The translations under genes and the position numbers were made by a program. This document shows positions 55,667 through 64,000 of a DNA stretch of 64,000 nucleotides, one piece after another; position 1 is the first letter of the stretch, and each line of letters opens with the position of its first letter. The stretch lies in NCBI GenBank assembly GCA_021796215.1, contig JAJYOK010000009.1, forward strand, positions 42,821 through 106,820. The letters run 5' to 3'. This stretch comes from Bacteroidota bacterium (GTDB taxonomy: Bacteria; Bacteroidota; Ignavibacteria; UBA10030; UBA8401). Below the pieces are notes generated by a model. It was not told where the DNA came from and made no database searches. It saw nothing but the letters and a program-made list of their open reading frames with translations.

Positions 55667-58413
55667 TTCTTCGGTTGTTGCGAAGCGAGACTATCTTTAT
55701 TCTGTGACGTCTTCAGAGCCATTTCCGCCTGGACTTGGGCAATACGTGATTTGATTTGTTGCTCAAGGCCCGGAGTTCCGGCATACACGTCGTTAATTTT
55801 GTTCAACAAGTCAATCGCTTGCTGATATTCTCCCTTCGCATCATAAATTGCGAGAAGAATGGTATAAGGATTGTATTGCGAAAGCTGGTCGTGCGGATTC
55901 GATTGAATCTTTTTTTCCAAAATGCCCTGCAGGTCGTTGAGATATGAGAAGTATTTATCTTTCGCACCGGCGTAATTATAGAAGTTCGCGACGTCATACA
56001 TGAGGCGGTAATCCATCGGAATGACTTTGCGCGGAACTTTTGCCTCCATCGAGTCGAGCGCCTGAATTGCTTTGGCATTGTCGTGCGTCGTGTTGAGGTG
56101 ATACAACGCGAGCCGGATGAATGCGTTCCGGTAATTCATTGTGAGACGCCTGATGTTTTCATCGAAGTACACTGTTGAATCGTTCAAGCCGCGGTATTTG
56201 TAACCGCGATGAAATTCCTTGTAAAATCCTTTCGGCGTATCGTACAAATTTGCGCTGAAAATGGAATCAACGATGATGCCGTCGTCGGACGGAGCTTCAT
56301 ACGGAATAAGCTTCATTGCCAGGCCATCCATCCGCATATAACGGTCAAGTCCGATTTTGCTGTCCGGTGTTGACGTAACAGCAAAATAGATAGGCCGCCG
56401 CCACGCGTTCGTTTTAATGATATCGTACACCATAATATCCTGCACGCGGATTGCGGAAATTTTTCCGAACTGCACCGTGCTGGGAAACGTGAACGTAATT
56501 TTTCCGCTGTTGAGAATAGCTGTATCAACAAGCGCTCCTTTTTGGTTGACGTCCGTTGTGCCCTCGTATTTTTGAACGACATCTCTTGAAACATCGAGCG
56601 TCATTTGGCGCGCTTTCCATTCGCGCGGCTGGATGTTTTCGATTTGGGCATCGGTCAAACTGATCGGCACTTTCTTTGCCCCGAACGGCGTGTCGTTTTT
56701 CAATTGCTCGATGTACCACGACGTGTTAATGAGGCTCAAATTAGCAACACGGACATCTCTTCGCACACCTTCCACGGACTGAAGATACCAAAGCGGGAAA
56801 GTATCATTATCTCCGTTCGTAAAAAGAATTGCGTCCGGTTCGCATGATTGCAGCAAATCGTAAGAATAATCCCATGCAACGTAATTCTTGCTGCGGTCAT
56901 GTTCGTGCCAGTTGATGCGGGCCATATTTACCGGAACAGCAAAAAACGCAAGGGCGAGACAACCTGCGATTCCGGTGCGATAATATTGCTCTATATGGAA
57001 TTTCTTTCTCAAGAAATCGCCAATTGCTACCACGCCTATGCCGATCCACAAGGAGAAAACGAAATACGAGCCGGCATAAAAATAATCACGTTCGCGGGGT
57101 TGCGGTTCCTGCATGTTAAAGTAATATGCGAGAATAAATCCCAGCAGAAGAAACGCACTGAGAAATGTCAGCCCCATTTTCCAGTCTTTTTTGAAATGAT
57201 AATAGAACCCCAGCAATCCAAGCAGAAGCGGTATGCCGAAGGTATACTTCCAGCTCACTCCGTCGTCCTGTGCATCGCCGGCAGCGCCGACATAATTTCT
57301 GAGAACGTAGCGGATGTACATGTGATTCATCTGATACCGGAGAAAGAAATCCATATCGCTTGAATAATTCTGCCATGTCGGTGCGTGCATCGGCTCCTGG
57401 CTGTAGCGTCGTTTGAAGATCGGGACGTCGCCGTATTGTTCACGGTTCATGTAGCTGACGAAACGCGCGGCGGTGCTCGGATCGTTCTCATTGATCGGTA
57501 AACTGTCTACGTTCGCGCGAATAATCACCATCACGTACGTGGAATACCCGACGATGATAAGCAGAAATGAAATGCATGCAATGTGCAGCATTTTCTGTCC
57601 CGTCTTTTTCGATTTGTACGCGTAATAGATAACAACAGCAACGAGAAGGAATGGCACATAGGGAAGCAAGTCGCTTTGAAATCCTCCGACTTCACCGGCG
57701 ATCATGGAAGGAAGCCACTTAACGATGCCGGGGTAGACTACAACGAATGCCGCGAGAGTGACGAGGCTGAACCGGATAAACGATTTTTGAGAAAATTCAT
57801 ACTTGGTAAAATAAATAATAAGTCCAACCGGGAAAATCATCAGCAATGCAAGAGGCCGGACGCCGACACATAATCCTAAGAGATAAGCAATGAGAAAAAT
57901 ATATTTCTCGTTAAAAGGCTTGTCTGCCCGCTCGGACCATTGCAAGGCGAGCCATAAAACGATTGCGACAAAGAACATCGCCGTGCCCTTCGCTTCGAAC
58001 TCGATGGAATTATTCCAGTATGACGAACAGAAAGCGAGTGACAACGCGCCGATTGCTGATGCGCCGTACACGAGAGCTTTGTCAATTGTTGTTTCCGGCT
58101 TTCCCCGGAAACGCACGATGAGTTTCACACTTATTAGATAGAGAAACATCACAACGATCGCGCCCGAAAACGCCGAAACGGTGTGCATGCGGTACGCGAT
58201 ATCGGAATGAAATGGAAGCAATGAGATCACATGCCCGAATAAAAGAAGAAACGGAGCTCCGGGCGGGTGAGGAACCTGTAAAAGGTACGCCGAGGCGAGG
58301 TACTCGCCGACGTCCCAGAACACCACCGTCCGCGACAGCGTTATCATATAGACAATTAGTGAAACAAGAAAAACGAATGCTGCGACGATTCGATTGATTT
58401 TCGCGTCTGTCAT
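55663..58413 (-). CDS. DUF2723 polytopic membrane protein, probable glycosyltransferase-like
   Basis: A 916-residue membrane protein. The first 560 residues contain about a dozen hydrophobic helices. The conserved opening TLSRTVVFWDVGEYLASAYLLQ, with an early aspartate followed by VPHPPGAP, matches DUF2723, a family related to GT-C mannosyltransferases. A soluble C-terminal part (about 560-910) ends with TPR-like helices. In Bacteroidota these proteins are suspected to take part in protein O-glycosylation or lipid-linked sugar transfer. It heads an operon with a methyltransferase and a GT4 enzyme. The promoter at 58468-58496 and a GAGGAATCA ribosome-binding region support the start. Confidence 0.88.
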   Translation of the reverse strand: MTDAKINRIVAAFVFLVSLIVYMITLSRTVVFWDVGEYLASAYLLQVPHPPGAPFLLLFGHVISLLPFHSDIAYRMHTVSAFSGAIVVMFLYLISVKLIVRFRGKPETTIDKALVYGASAIGALSLAFCSSYWNNSIEFEAKGTAMFFVAIVLWLALQWSERADKPFNEKYIFLIAYLLGLCVGVRPLALLMIFPVGLIIYFTKYEFSQKSFIRFSLVTLAAFVVVYPGIVKWLPSMIAGEVGGFQSDLLPYVPFLLVAVVIYYAYKSKKTGQKMLHIACISFLLIIVGYSTYVMVIIRANVDSLPINENDPSTAARFVSYMNREQYGDVPIFKRRYSQEPMHAPTWQNYSSDMDFFLRYQMNHMYIRYVLRNYVGAAGDAQDDGVSWKYTFGIPLLLGLLGFYYHFKKDWKMGLTFLSAFLLLGFILAYYFNMQEPQPRERDYFYAGSYFVFSLWIGIGVVAIGDFLRKKFHIEQYYRTGIAGCLALAFFAVPVNMARINWHEHDRSKNYVAWDYSYDLLQSCEPDAILFTNGDNDTFPLWYLQSVEGVRRDVRVANLSLINTSWYIEQLKNDTPFGAKKVPISLTDAQIENIQPREWKARQMTLDVSRDVVQKYEGTTDVNQKGALVDTAILNSGKITFTFPSTVQFGKISAIRVQDIMVYDIIKTNAWRRPIYFAVTSTPDSKIGLDRYMRMDGLAMKLIPYEAPSDDGIIVDSIFSANLYDTPKGFYKEFHRGYKYRGLNDSTVYFDENIRRLTMNYRNAFIRLALYHLNTTHDNAKAIQALDSMEAKVPRKVIPMDYRLMYDVANFYNYAGAKDKYFSYLNDLQGILEKKIQSNPHDQLSQYNPYTILLAIYDAKGEYQQAIDLLNKINDVYAGTPGLEQQIKSRIAQVQAEMALKTSQNKDSLASQQPKK

Positions 58414-58467
58414 TGATTCCTCTATTCCTTACTAGAATGATAATTGTTCAAAACTGAAAACAGGCTC

Positions 58468-58496
58468 AATATAGCTTGAAAGCGGCTGAATTGCAA
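58468..58496 (-). promoter_or_regulatory. Promoter of the DUF2723 operon
   Basis: On the minus strand TTGCAA (58491-58496), 17 bases, TATATT (58468-58473). The leader is about 50 bases. Confidence 0.55.
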
Positions 58497-58522
58497 AAAA
58501 TTTTTTGCTGTGTACGTATCGT

Positions 58523-59239
58523 TTACGCCGGTATGTCGTCAATTTTCCACAGAGCGAGGCTTTTGTCGGAATATGCGCCGTCGCCATACACACAATGCTC
58601 GTTAATAATTTTCAGCGGCACTGGAAAATTGAACGGCTCCGCCTGCAGATTCAATGGACGAAATCCGCCAAGCTGAATATCCGTGTTTGCGGGACGCGCA
58701 ACATACGTAGAGGTCAGCAAATATTTTGAATGGCTTCTTTTGATGTGCTCCAGTGCTGCTGCGATCTGGCGAAAGGAAAAATGGGGCAGAAGGTCGCGGC
58801 AAAGTATGATATCAACCTGCGGCAGATCTTCTTTCAGCACATCGAGCCGCAAAAAAGTACGCTGATCGTTTCCAAACTGTTTTATATTTCGTTGAACCAA
58901 TCCCCCGACAATATCGGCTCCGATGTACCGCTCAACTGAAAGTGCAACATCTTTCATCCAGAAAAAATCTCCGCAGGGAATATCGAGCATGCGCTGTGCG
59001 TTCAATTCCCGTACAAGTGCCGGCAGTTCTTTTTTGATAACCGCTGTGTTAACGCTGTTCGAGCCTGCACCTGACACGCTTTCAGGATCTCCCCACGCAT
59101 TCGTGCGGTAAATTTTGTTAAAAACAATTTCGTGCTGCATCTTTCCGCGAAAAATTCTGTGAAAGCCGTAGTACAGGGATTTAACAGCACGATAGAAGAT
59201 TGGCAGTTTCGCCCGCGTTATTTCTTTCACCGTTGTCAT
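58523..59239 (-). CDS. SAM-dependent methyltransferase fold protein
   Basis: A 238-residue protein. It carries a methyltransferase-like motif I, MLDIPCGDFFWMKDV, then YIGADIVGGLVQRN and VDIILCRDLLPHFSF. The N-terminus NKIYRTNAWGDPESVSGAGS is distinctive of a subfamily often found with glycan genes. I chose the ATG at 59239, which overlaps the hemW stop by four bases; the longer frame starts inside hemW. Target unknown. It is the last gene of the lepA-lepB-hemW run. Confidence 0.85.
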   Translation of the reverse strand: MTTVKEITRAKLPIFYRAVKSLYYGFHRIFRGKMQHEIVFNKIYRTNAWGDPESVSGAGSNSVNTAVIKKELPALVRELNAQRMLDIPCGDFFWMKDVALSVERYIGADIVGGLVQRNIKQFGNDQRTFLRLDVLKEDLPQVDIILCRDLLPHFSFRQIAAALEHIKRSHSKYLLTSTYVARPANTDIQLGGFRPLNLQAEPFNFPVPLKIINEHCVYGDGAYSDKSLALWKIDDIPA

Positions 59240-60396
59240 TTTGAAGTCGAGACGAGCGACTCGGCAATGCTGTCGCACATCAAAAATCCTTTTTGTGTCA
59301 GACGGATACGATTTCCTTCGATGGAAAGCAAATGGTCGTCGGCAAATTGCTGCAATTGCGTTTTGTTTTGTGAAAGGAAATCAACGCCATATCCGCCGAA
59401 AGCAGATTGCAATGCCGCAACATTCAGCTCGCCGCAGCGAAGCGAAAGAAAAATTGTTTCGTCCAGCAAATGCTCTCTGTGAATTTGTTCTTCGCCTCCG
59501 ATCGGCGGAAGGTTTCTCTGTAACGATTCACAATACTGCGTGACATTCCTGACGTTCCACCAGCGTTTTCCGTCGTCAAAAGAATTTTTCCAAAATGAAT
59601 GTGCCGACGGACCGAATCCGAAATAATTGGAATGATTCCAATAATTGCTGTTGTGCCGGCTTTCAAAGCCGGGCAAAGCGTAATTCGAAATTTCGTAATG
59701 CCGAAAACCGCGGGACTCCAGCATTTCGATTGTCGTTTCATACATCGCGGCATCGTCGGATTCGTCAAGCGGTGTCACTGCGCCGCTCTTCACCATCGCA
59801 TGCAGCGGCGTGTGTTCTTCAACAATAAGGCTGTATGCCGAGATATGTTTTGGCTGCAGCATTAATGCCCGTGTCAAATTATTTTTCCAGCGATCAAGTG
59901 TTTGTCCCGGAAGCGAGAAAATTAAATCAACGCTGACGTTCTCAAATTCTGCGCGATAGGCATTGCGCACACACTCTTCCGCTTCTCCGGCAGTGTGAAT
60001 GCGGCTGAGAAATTTCAATTCGTCGTCATGAAACGATTGAATTCCGATGCTAAGCCGGTTCACGCCGAGCGAACGATAAGCGCGGAGTTTTTCCAGATCA
60101 ACGGTACCGGGATTTGTTTCGACAGTTATTTCCGCGTTGTGCGTTATTTGAAAATGCTTCCGCAGCGTTGAAAGGATATTTTCCATTGTAGACGGAGAAA
60201 GAAGCGATGGTGTTCCGCCGCCGAAGAAAATTGTCTCGACCGGCTCTTTCGCCGAATAGTGTTCCGCATACAGAACAATTTCTTTTTTCAGAGCAGAAAG
60301 GAAATCATCCATCGAGCTGTGATTTTCAATGGAATAAAAATCACAGTAGACGCATTTTTTTTCGCAGTACGGTATGTGAAGATAAATGCTTGCCAC
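59236..60396 (-). CDS. hemW: Radical SAM protein HemW (heme chaperone-like)
   Basis: A 386-residue radical SAM protein. The [4Fe-4S] cluster motif CEKKCVYCDF is at residues 11-20, followed by TIFFGGGTPSLL, ETNPGTV and the LSIGIQSFHDDELKFL segment. The C-terminal HemN_C domain follows. These features and the CxxxCxxC spacing without the extra N-terminal segment of HemN indicate HemW, a heme-binding protein thought to insert heme into membrane proteins rather than a true coproporphyrinogen oxidase. The GTG start at 60396 is odd but is placed just before the conserved SIYLHIPYCE. A dispersed repeat separates it from lepB. Confidence 0.9.
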   Translation of the reverse strand: MASIYLHIPYCEKKCVYCDFYSIENHSSMDDFLSALKKEIVLYAEHYSAKEPVETIFFGGGTPSLLSPSTMENILSTLRKHFQITHNAEITVETNPGTVDLEKLRAYRSLGVNRLSIGIQSFHDDELKFLSRIHTAGEAEECVRNAYRAEFENVSVDLIFSLPGQTLDRWKNNLTRALMLQPKHISAYSLIVEEHTPLHAMVKSGAVTPLDESDDAAMYETTIEMLESRGFRHYEISNYALPGFESRHNSNYWNHSNYFGFGPSAHSFWKNSFDDGKRWWNVRNVTQYCESLQRNLPPIGGEEQIHREHLLDETIFLSLRCGELNVAALQSAFGGYGVDFLSQNKTQLQQFADDHLLSIEGNRIRLTQKGFLMCDSIAESLVSTSK

Positions 60397-60439
60397 AACA
60401 AACTTTTCGCCACTAAGTCACTAAAACACAAACGAAAAC

Positions 60440-60506
60440 GGATGAATGGATTGCAGATTTATGGATTTTGAAACCATCAATCCATTCATCCGCCAATCCA
60501 GCCATC
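60440..60506. repeat. Dispersed AATCCATC-type palindrome between lepB and hemW
   Basis: GGATGAATGGATTG and ATGGATTTTG face CATCAATCCATTCATCC and CAATCCAGCCATCC. It is in the same family as 13963, 42422 and 61461. Confidence 0.7.
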
Positions 60507-60508
60507 CT

Positions 60509-61432
<924 letters not shown>

Positions 61433-61460
61433 GATCTCTATGCTCACTTGTTATAAAAAT

Positions 61461-61511
61461 TGGATTCTTGGATTAGTGGAAATAAAAAATCATCAATCCA
61501 TCAATCCATTC
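61461..61511. repeat. Dispersed AATCCATC-type palindrome between lepA and lepB
   Basis: TTGGATTCTTGGATTAGTGG faces CATCAATCCATCAATCCATT. Together with the copy at 60440, it shows the same element on both sides of lepB. Confidence 0.7.
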
Positions 61512-61522
61512 GCTTTGCTTTT

Positions 61523-63334
61523 TCATTCTGTCATCGAAAGTACGGCAAGAAACGCTTCCTGCGGCAGTTCGACGCGGCCCACCTGCTTCATACGCTTCTT
61601 ACCTTCCTTTTGTTTCTCCAGTAATTTTCGCTTGCGTGTGATATCGCCGCCGTAACATTTCGCCAGCACGTTTTTCCTCATCGCAGAAATGGATGTTCGT
61701 GCGATTACTTTGTTCCCGATTGCCGCCTGAATCGCAACTTCAAACATGTGGCGCGGAATGAGTTCTTTCAGTTTGCTGCACAATCGTCTTCCCATATCGT
61801 ACGCCTTGTCGTGGTGAACGATGGTGGAAAGAGCATCAACGGTTTCATTGTTCAAAAGAATGTCGAGCTTCACAAGATTTGATTCGCGGTAATCGAGATA
61901 ATCATAATCGAGCGACGCGTAACCGCGCGTGAGTGATTTCAGCTTATCGTAAAAATCGAAAATAATTTCCGACAGCGGAAATTCATACGAAAGATCGGCG
62001 CGCGTTGGGTCGAGATAGTTTGTGTTCTTGTAAATGCCGCGCCGTTCCATGCACAATTTCATAATGTTGCCGATGTATTCCGTCGGCGTGATGATCTGCG
62101 CTTTGATGTACGGCTCTTCGACTTTTTCAATCTCGCCCATCGGCGGCATTTCGGATGGATTGTCCACCGAGACGATTTCATGATTTGTTTTCGTCACGCG
62201 GTATTCAACGTTCGGAACGGTAGTAATCAGGCGTTGGTTATATTCGCGCTCCAGCCGTTCCTGAATAATTTCCATATGAAGCAAGCCGAGAAATCCGCAG
62301 CGAAATCCGAAGCCGAGCGCGGTTGATGTTTCCGGTTCGAAAATAAGCGACGCATCGTTGAGTCGAAGCTTTTCGAGCGAATCGCGCAGTTCCGCAAAAT
62401 CGTCGCTGTTCGTCGGATACAATCCGCTGAAAACCATCGGCTTCACAATTTTGTAGCCGGGGAGCGGCTCGCTTGCACCGTCATGCACTGTCGTTACGGT
62501 GTCGCCGACTTTTGTTTCGTGGACATCTTTCATTCCCGCGATGAGATAACCGACGTCGCCGGCGGAAAGTGTGCCGGTGCGTTTGCGTTTCATTTCCAGA
62601 ATGCCGACCTCTTCCGCTTCCGCCGTGTTACCGGTGTAAAAAAATTTCAGCTTGTCTTTTTCGCGCAGTGTTCCGTCAACGACGCGGATGTACGCAATAG
62701 AACCGCGGTACGGATCGAAGAGAGAATCAAAAATCAACACGCGGAGCGGCGACGCAGGATCGCCTTTGGGCGGCGGAATTCGATTAACGATGGCTTCAAG
62801 AATTTCTTCGATGCCGATGTTCGCTTTTGCGCTGGCGAGGATAATTTCTTCTTCCTTGCACCCGATGAGGGAAACGATCTCGTGCTTCACCGTTTCGATC
62901 ATCGTTTTGGCAGAAGGAAGGTCAATCTTGTTGATGACCGGAATAATTTCCAGCCCCGCATCAATTGCAAGATACAAGTTGCTGATAGTCTGCGCTTCAA
63001 CGCCCTGCGACGCATCAACGACAAGAATGGCGCCTTCGCATGCCGCAAGCGAGCGGGAAACTTCATACGTAAAATCAACGTGCCCGGGCGTATCAATAAG
63101 ATTGAGCGTGTACGTTTGCCCGCTTTTTGCATCGTATTGCATCTGGATGGCGTGCAGCTTTATCGTGATGCCGCGTTCCTGTTCCAAATCCATATCATCG
63201 AGCACCTGATTGACGACGAGGTCGCGTTGTGTGATCGCGCCGGTCTGTTCGAGAAGTCTGTCCGCGAGCGTGGACTTCCCATGGTCAATGTGAGCAATGA
63301 TGCAGAAATTTCGAAGTTGGTTCATTTCGGGCAC
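61523..63334 (-). CDS. lepA: Elongation factor 4 (LepA)
   Basis: A 603-residue ribosome-associated GTPase that remodels stalled or mistranslocated ribosomes. The P-loop [15 protein letters not shown] (residues 12-26), switch [16 protein letters not shown] and NKIDLPSA form the G domain. The following domains correspond to EF-G domains II, III and V, and the LepA-specific C-terminal domain includes [20 protein letters not shown] (about residues 570-590). Length is normal. Its own promoter at 63437-63465 fits the local pattern. lepB follows on the same strand. Confidence 0.97.
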   Translation of the reverse strand: MPEMNQLRNFCIIAHIDHGKSTLADRLLEQTGAITQRDLVVNQVLDDMDLEQERGITIKLHAIQMQYDAKSGQTYTLNLIDTPGHVDFTYEVSRSLAACEGAILVVDASQGVEAQTISNLYLAIDAGLEIIPVINKIDLPSAKTMIETVKHEIVSLIGCKEEEIILASAKANIGIEEILEAIVNRIPPPKGDPASPLRVLIFDSLFDPYRGSIAYIRVVDGTLREKDKLKFFYTGNTAEAEEVGILEMKRKRTGTLSAGDVGYLIAGMKDVHETKVGDTVTTVHDGASEPLPGYKIVKPMVFSGLYPTNSDDFAELRDSLEKLRLNDASLIFEPETSTALGFGFRCGFLGLLHMEIIQERLEREYNQRLITTVPNVEYRVTKTNHEIVSVDNPSEMPPMGEIEKVEEPYIKAQIITPTEYIGNIMKLCMERRGIYKNTNYLDPTRADLSYEFPLSEIIFDFYDKLKSLTRGYASLDYDYLDYRESNLVKLDILLNNETVDALSTIVHHDKAYDMGRRLCSKLKELIPRHMFEVAIQAAIGNKVIARTSISAMRKNVLAKCYGGDITRKRKLLEKQKEGKKRMKQVGRVELPQEAFLAVLSMTE

Positions 63335-63436
63335 AACAGAATTCAGTCGTCAGAAAAACATGAAGCAGCCGTCAATTTAAACATCGGGCAGTAAAACAAA
63401 ATGCCCGCCTCTGAACGGCGAGCAATTCTTGTAAAA

Positions 63437-63465
63437 AATATACGGCTTTATTGAAGGAGTTGCAA
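63437..63465 (-). promoter_or_regulatory. lepA promoter
   Basis: On the minus strand TTGCAA (63460-63465), 17 bases, TATATT (63437-63442) followed by TTTT. The leader of about 95 bases contains a CGGGCA/TGCCCG hairpin near 63386-63408. Confidence 0.55.
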
Positions 63466-63493
63466 GGTGAAGATATGTGTGCGGCAGAGCATC

Positions 63494-64000
63494 TCACACC
63501 GTAGCAGTTGTTTTTTCAAACGGCCACTCGCCGTTATTTTTTGCCCACCAAATGAAAAAAGCCATTCCCACAATCAGCCACACAAGCCCAAGTCCGATTG
63601 CTTCCATTCCTGAGCTGATAAAAATGTAGCTGAATCCGATGAATGCAATGATGGAAGGAATCGGGTAGAGCCACATTTTGAACGGACGGGCCATATTGGG
63701 CTGCGTGCGGCGAAGAATTGTCAGACCGATGATCTGCCCGAGGAACTGAATGAGAATTCTGCTTGAAATTGTTGCGGCAATAATAAAATCGAGATCGAAC
63801 AAACAGGCAATGCTCGTGATGCTTCCGACAAGCAGCAGCGAGTAATGAGGAAACTGTTTTTTCGGATGCACCGCCGAAAGCCAGTTGAAGAAAAATCCGT
63901 CGCGCGCAGCGGCAAATGGCAGGCGCGAATAGCTCATCATCAATGCATAGATGGAGCCGTACGCCGTGACCGCGACCAGCAGCGTCATCACCGAAGCGGA
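63494..64000 (-). CDS. APC-family amino-acid permease, C-terminal part (5' end outside window)
   Basis: The last 169 or so residues of a multi-helix transporter. Four to five hydrophobic helices are visible, and the segment ALMMSYSRLPFAAARDGFF matches the conserved helix 8 region of APC permeases (SR...AAARDG). It ends in a short hydrophilic tail, EWPFEKTTATV. The frame runs open to the window edge, so substrate, start and promoter cannot be seen. Its sequence differs from the permease at 28600, so this is a different paralogue. Confidence 0.88.
   Translation of the reverse strand, partial: SASVMTLLVAVTAYGSIYALMMSYSRLPFAAARDGFFFNWLSAVHPKKQFPHYSLLLVGSITSIACLFDLDFIIAATISSRILIQFLGQIIGLTILRRTQPNMARPFKMWLYPIPSIIAFIGFSYIFISSGMEAIGLGLVWLIVGMAFFIWWAKNNGEWPFEKTTATV

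Noticed and set aside
62483..63394. Plus-strand frame of 303 codons
   Set aside because: Antisense shadow of lepA with implausible composition.

Overview
The window looks like a chromosomal segment of a Gram-negative bacterium from the Bacteroidota/Ignavibacteriota side of the tree. Four predicted exported proteins end in the YPNPFNP...GIYFY type of C-terminal sorting domain linked to type IX secretion (about 11.0, 27.8, 28.3 and 51.1 kb). M16 peptidase pairs, DUF4097, DUF5916 and DUF2723 proteins fit the same group. Base composition is roughly balanced by eye. A truncated acetate kinase and an NfnAB-type transhydrogenase suggest a fermentative or anaerobic-capable metabolism. The assignment is inference; no 16S rRNA gene is present.

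Layout. 0-6 kb: ackA 3' end, then a minus-strand SPFH/DUF1272 pair and an M16 pair made of one catalytic and one non-catalytic subunit. 6-12 kb: ClC channel, methyltransferase, a lipoprotein behind a pentanucleotide repeat, a sorting-domain remnant and an NADP-reductase-like gene. 12-19 kb: ECF sigma, anti-sigma with HEAT repeats, and two DUF4097 proteins around a DUF5916 outer-membrane protein. 19-22 kb: nfnAB. 22-28.5 kb: 7TM histidine kinase, zinc-ribbon membrane protein, response regulator, cohesin/dockerin secreted protein, and a tiny signal-peptide-plus-sorting-domain protein. 28.6-38 kb: amino-acid permease, lon, a decayed toxin-antitoxin pair, dnaX, a second ECF sigma and a hydrolase operon. 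38-46 kb: degenerate M1-like protein, DoxX, DNA glycosylase, a DinB/acyltransferase/queF/queuosine-precursor transporter operon, and a decayed yjbQ. 46-50 kb: TPR/TerB-like protein and a three-gene PLP enzyme/cytidylyltransferase/CDP-alcohol phosphotransferase operon. 50-59 kb: deacetylase, tRNA-Arg(TCT), M1 peptidase, a TonB-C/parvulin-like lipoprotein, and a DUF2723/methyltransferase/glycosyltransferase operon. 59-64 kb: methyltransferase, hemW, lepB, lepA and a truncated permease.

Two themes stand out beyond the gene list. First, several families of short palindromic repeats are scattered through the window. Some lie inside reading frames, where they add short peptides such as LPAGKAG or MDSRLRGND to conserved proteins. 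Second, most plausible promoters share TTG followed by 20 bases and then a TATNTT-like -10, which helped choose starts. The most interesting functional hypotheses are the lipid-headgroup operon at 47.0-49.7 kb, an E. coli-like slippery site in dnaX that would give a 380-residue short form, a palindrome overlapping the promoter of the cohesin/dockerin protein, and an unusual TonB-C/parvulin-like lipoprotein.
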